Origin: DATBDE01 sp045805605
GTDB lineage: Bacteria > Actinomycetota > Thermoleophilia > Solirubrobacterales > Solirubrobacteraceae
NCBI GenBank assembly: GCA_045805605.1
Contig: JBJMKX010000096.1
Location: forward strand, 1-7,321
Direction of reading: 5' to 3'
Length of the DNA stretch: 7,321 bases
Each line of letters starts with the position of its first letter. Positions within the stretch are counted from its first letter, which is position 1. Of the stretch, positions 5,038 through 7,321 are shown piece after piece. Position numbers and translations under genes: made by a program. Under the pieces are notes generated by a model, which worked only from the letters and a program-made list of their open reading frames with translations, did not search any database and was not told where the DNA came from.

Positions 5038-5709
5038 ATGCGCATCCGCTGGTTCGGACAGTCCGCCTTCCTGATCGCCGGAAGCGATGCGTCGGTGATG
5101 CTCGACCCGATCGGCGACACGGCGGCGTTCCGGGGCCGCGTGCGTTTCGACTATCCGCCGGTGACGGGCGTTGCCGCCGACCTCGTGCTGGTCACCCACG
5201 ACCACCGCGACCACAACGGCGTCGCGGGCATCGAGGGCGACCCCGCCGTGATCCGCGTCGCCGGCACCCACGCGTCGCCGGTCGGCGAGGTGGTCGGTGT
5301 CGCGGGCGAGCACGACGACGTCGCCGGCACCCGGCGCGGTCCCAACACGCTCTTTAGCTTCGCGCTCGACGGCATCCGGGTCGCGCACCTCGGCGACCAC
5401 GGGCAGAGCGTGCTGCGCCCCGAGCAGGCGGTGGCGCTCGGTCCGATCGACCTGCTCTTCGTGCCGGTCGGCGGCGGCCCGACGGTCGGGGCGGAGGGAG
5501 CGGCGACGATCGTCGAGCGGCTCGACCCGCGCTGGGTGGTGCCGATGCACTACCGCACGCCCGCCGTCGACTTCCTCGATCCGGTGGATCCGTTCCTGGA
5601 GCGTTTCGAGGCCGTGACGCGGTGCGAGGGCGCGGAGGTCGAGGTGCCAGGGGCGCCGAACGGGGTGCTGGTTCTAAGCCCGCCGAGGAGGCTGGCCCGC
5701 TCCGCATAG
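5038..5709 (+). CDS. Metallo-beta-lactamase-fold hydrolase, UlaG-like
   Basis: A 223-residue cytosolic hydrolase of the metallo-beta-lactamase superfamily, in the UlaG-like (lactamase_B_3) branch. It opens with MRIRWFGQSAFLI, a typical start for this branch, and has the metal motif HxHxDH: H54, H56, D58, H59. Further likely ligands are H91 (in GEHDD), D120 (in HLGDHG) and H171 (in VPMHY), giving a complete two-metal site, so it should be active. There is no signal peptide. The branch includes L-ascorbate-6-phosphate lactonase and many uncharacterised hydrolases of phosphoesters, lactones or nucleic acids; no E. coli UlaG orthology is claimed. It is the first gene of the plus arm of the MerR divergon, with the transporter gene starting 9 nt after it. 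An ester or lactone substrate would fit a neighbouring Baeyer-Villiger enzyme. Confidence 0.85.
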   Translation: MRIRWFGQSAFLIAGSDASVMLDPIGDTAAFRGRVRFDYPPVTGVAADLVLVTHDHRDHNGVAGIEGDPAVIRVAGTHASPVGEVVGVAGEHDDVAGTRRGPNTLFSFALDGIRVAHLGDHGQSVLRPEQAVALGPIDLLFVPVGGGPTVGAEGAATIVERLDPRWVVPMHYRTPAVDFLDPVDPFLERFEAVTRCEGAEVEVPGAPNGVLVLSPPRRLARSA

Positions 5710-5718
5710 GTTCTGGCG

Positions 5719-6900
5719 ATGCGGCGGTTGCTCGTCCTCACCGGCGCGGTGGTGTTCCTCGACACGCTGTTCTTCAGCGCGATCGCGCCGCTGCTCCCGC
5801 GTTACGCGGATGACTTCGGTCTCACCAAGGCGGCGGCGGGCGTGCTGGCGGGCGCGTATCCGGCGGGCACTCTTGTCGCGGCGATTCCGGCGGTGCTGGT
5901 GGCGATGCGCATCGGCGTCAAGGGCGCGCTGTTGCTCGGACTCGGTCTGCTGGCCGTGTCCAGCGTCGCGTTCGGGCTGGGCGAGAGCATCGTCGTGCTC
6001 GACGTCTCGCGCTTCGTGCAGGGGGCGGCGGGCGCCCTGTGCTGGAGCGGCTCGCTGGCGTGGTTGATCGGCTCGGCGCCGGTCGACCGGCGCGGGGCGC
6101 TGATCGGCACGTCGCTGGGGATGGCGGTCGGCGGGTCGCTGCTCGGTCCGGCGTTGGGGACCGCGGCCGTGCAGTTCGGGGACGTGCCGGTGTTCAGCGC
6201 GGTCGCGGCGGCGGCGCTCGCCCTGGCGGCGTGGGCGGCGACGATGCCCGGCCGGCCGGGCGCCGCCGAGGCGGCGTCGCCGCGCGCGCTCTTCGTCGGG
6301 CTGCGCGACCGCTCGGTCCAGGCGGCCGGGTGGCTGAACACGCTCTACGGCCTGGCCTTCGGGGCGGTCGGCGTGCTCGTCCCGCTGCGCATGTCGTCGC
6401 TGGGCGCGAGCGGCGCCGTCATCGGCCTGACCTTCGCCCTCGGTGCCCTGGGTGAGATGGTGGCCAGCCCGCTCGCCGGCCGCCTGGCCGACCGCGGCAC
6501 GCGCCTGTCGCCGGTGCGCGTCGCGCTGCCCGCCTCGGCGCTGGTGCTGGCGCTGCTGCCGGTGGCCGGTGCGGCATGGATCGTCGCCGTCCTCGCGGTG
6601 CTCAGCGGCCCGGCGGTCGGCGCGCTGCTGGCCCCGGCCGGCGCGATGCTCGCGGACGCGGCCAGCGCACTCGGCATCGGCCAGGTGGTGGCGGTGGCGC
6701 TGTCCAATGTCGCGTGGAGCGCCGGGGAAATGGCGGGCGCCGCGGGCGCGGGCGGGCTGGCGCAGGCGACGAGCGATGCGGTGCCGTACGCGCTGCTGTG
6801 CGCGGCGTGCGTCGGGACGACGCTGGCGCTGCGGCGCGGCACGCGGATCGCGCGGGCCGCCGATGCGGCGCGCGCGGGGGCGGGCGCCGGCGCGCCGTAA
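5719..6900 (+). CDS. MFS transporter, 12-helix type
   Basis: A 393-residue inner-membrane protein with about 12 hydrophobic segments, unrelated in layout to the 14-helix exporter nearby. Motif A is degenerate in the first half (VLVAMRIGVKGAL, 59-71, lacking the Asp) but intact in the second half: GRLADRG (254-260). SRFVQG (97-102) matches the usual R-x-x-QG helix 4 pattern, and GMAVGGSLLGPALG (134-147) matches the antiporter motif C, favouring export. Asp15 and Asp95 are the notable charges in or near early helices. The last 25 residues are Ala/Gly/Arg-rich and probably disordered. The gap to the hydrolase stop is 9 nt, with only a weak AGG (5708-5710) inside the preceding stop, so it is co-transcribed and probably coupled. 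The ligand is unknown; a small hydrophobic compound is a guess from the DHA1-like look. Confidence 0.85.
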   Translation: MRRLLVLTGAVVFLDTLFFSAIAPLLPRYADDFGLTKAAAGVLAGAYPAGTLVAAIPAVLVAMRIGVKGALLLGLGLLAVSSVAFGLGESIVVLDVSRFVQGAAGALCWSGSLAWLIGSAPVDRRGALIGTSLGMAVGGSLLGPALGTAAVQFGDVPVFSAVAAAALALAAWAATMPGRPGAAEAASPRALFVGLRDRSVQAAGWLNTLYGLAFGAVGVLVPLRMSSLGASGAVIGLTFALGALGEMVASPLAGRLADRGTRLSPVRVALPASALVLALLPVAGAAWIVAVLAVLSGPAVGALLAPAGAMLADAASALGIGQVVAVALSNVAWSAGEMAGAAGAGGLAQATSDAVPYALLCAACVGTTLALRRGTRIARAADAARAGAGAGAP

Positions 6901-6911
6901 CGGTGGCGTTA
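6898..6911. promoter_or_regulatory. Short dyad upstream of msrA
   Basis: TAACG-GTGG-CGTTA is a perfect 5+5 inverted repeat that includes the TAA stop of the transporter gene. It covers the -35 position relative to the TACGCT box and could be an operator of msrA. It is short enough to be chance. Confidence 0.2.
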
Positions 6912-6922
6912 GGGAGTGGGTC

Positions 6923-6928
6923 TACGCT
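6923..6928 (+). promoter_or_regulatory. Candidate -10 box for msrA
   Basis: TACGCT fits TANNNT and ends 9 nt before the ATG at 6938, compatible with a leaderless or nearly leaderless message. The 37-nt gap after the transporter gene contains no terminator hairpin, so read-through from upstream is also possible. Confidence 0.4.
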
Positions 6929-6937
6929 GTGCGCACG

Positions 6938-7321
6938 ATGCTTTTCACCCGCACGAAGACCCAACTGATCGCGCCCGAGGACGCTCTTCCCGGCCGCGAT
7001 TCCCCGATCCCGACCTCCGAGACGCACTACGTGCTCGGCACCCCCATCAAGCCCCCCTTCCCGGAGGGCGTTAAGACCGCCGTCTTCGCGATGGGCTGCT
7101 TCTGGGGCGCCGAGCGCATGTTCTGGGAGGCGCCCGGCGTCTACACCACCGCCGTGGGCTACGCGGGCGGCACCACGCCCAACCCGACCTACGAGGAGGT
7201 GTGCAGCGGGCGGACCGGCCACACCGAGGCGGTGCTCGTCGCCTTCGACCCGCAGAAGGCCTCCTACGAGGAGCTGTTGAAGATCTTCTGGGAGGGCCAT
7301 GACCCGACCCAGGGGATGCGC
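6938..7321 (+). CDS. msrA: Peptide-methionine (S)-S-oxide reductase, N-terminal part (cut by window end)
   Basis: The first 128 residues of MsrA, which reduces methionine-S-sulfoxide in proteins and as free amino acid, repairing oxidative damage in the cytosol with thioredoxin as usual donor. The signature GCFWGAER (53-60) holds the catalytic Cys54 and Glu59. Further family motifs are AVGYAGGTTPNPTYEEVCSG (72-91), GHTEAV (94-99) and HDPTQGMR (121-128). The roughly 45-residue N-terminal extension before the domain is typical of the longer actinobacterial form of somewhat over 200 residues, so about 80-90 residues, including any resolving cysteines, lie beyond the window. The ATG has no Shine-Dalgarno sequence; a TACGCT box ends 9 nt before it. 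The link to the transporter operon upstream is probably only proximity. Confidence 0.95.
   Translation, partial: MLFTRTKTQLIAPEDALPGRDSPIPTSETHYVLGTPIKPPFPEGVKTAVFAMGCFWGAERMFWEAPGVYTTAVGYAGGTTPNPTYEEVCSGRTGHTEAVLVAFDPQKASYEELLKIFWEGHDPTQGMR

Noticed and set aside
3085..5550. Very long minus-strand open frame (over 800 codons) running through the hydrolase antisense, the exporter and merR
   Set aside because: Only its last 147 codons, from GTG 3528, encode a recognisable protein (MerR). The rest is Arg/Ala/Pro/His-rich translation out of frame with the exporter and antisense to the hydrolase, as expected from GC-rich third positions.
1..7321. Mobile element, CRISPR, tRNA or phage content
   Set aside because: I found no transposase, integrase, terminal repeats with target duplications, repeat-spacer array or cloverleaf-like segment. 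Base composition and gene style are uniform, so recent transfer is not indicated.

Overview
The window looks like chromosomal DNA from a high-GC actinobacterium. GC is very high in codon third positions, three of the eight complete genes start with GTG, and several gene families (the HhH-GPD repair protein with its small membrane partner, the TM1-variant DHA2 exporter, the MsrA N-terminal extension) look actinobacterial. A Solirubrobacterales/Thermoleophilia source is my best guess, but the sequence alone does not prove it. I see no mobile element, CRISPR array, tRNA or rRNA.

Layout, left to right. (1) 1-111: C-terminal end of panC (pantothenate synthesis), + strand. (2) 112-560: a 449-bp gene-free gap between convergent genes. 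It holds a likely panC terminator hairpin, a large imperfect inverted repeat centred at 378/379, and a hairpin just past the end of the next operon. (3) 1438-561, minus strand: a two-gene operon of a small three-helix membrane protein followed by an HhH-GPD DNA-repair-like protein. (4) 1439-1603: a divergent promoter region with two strong hairpins and a possible 19-codon leader ORF. (5) 1604-3088, +: a flavin-dependent Baeyer-Villiger-type monooxygenase. (6) 4991-3085, minus: a DHA2 multidrug-type MFS exporter overlapping by 4 nt (GTGA) with a MerR regulator; the MerR stop codon shares one CTAG with the monooxygenase stop. (7) 4992-5037: a 46-bp divergent control region with a MerR-like dyad between two candidate -10 boxes. 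(8) 5038-6900, +: a UlaG-like metallo-beta-lactamase-fold hydrolase followed 9 nt later by a second, 12-helix MFS transporter. (9) 6938 to the window edge: the N-terminal 128 residues of MsrA.

How the genes may work together: the MerR protein is the only regulator here. It is co-transcribed with the DHA2 exporter and is well placed to control both arms of the divergon, that is, two transporters and a hydrolase. The monooxygenase runs into it tail to tail. Oxidation to an ester or lactone, hydrolysis and export would be a coherent small-molecule or xenobiotic module, but that is inference; substrates cannot be read from sequence. All five genes that begin a transcription unit have a TANNNT hexamer 6-10 nt before the start codon, which suggests that leaderless transcripts are the rule in this locus.
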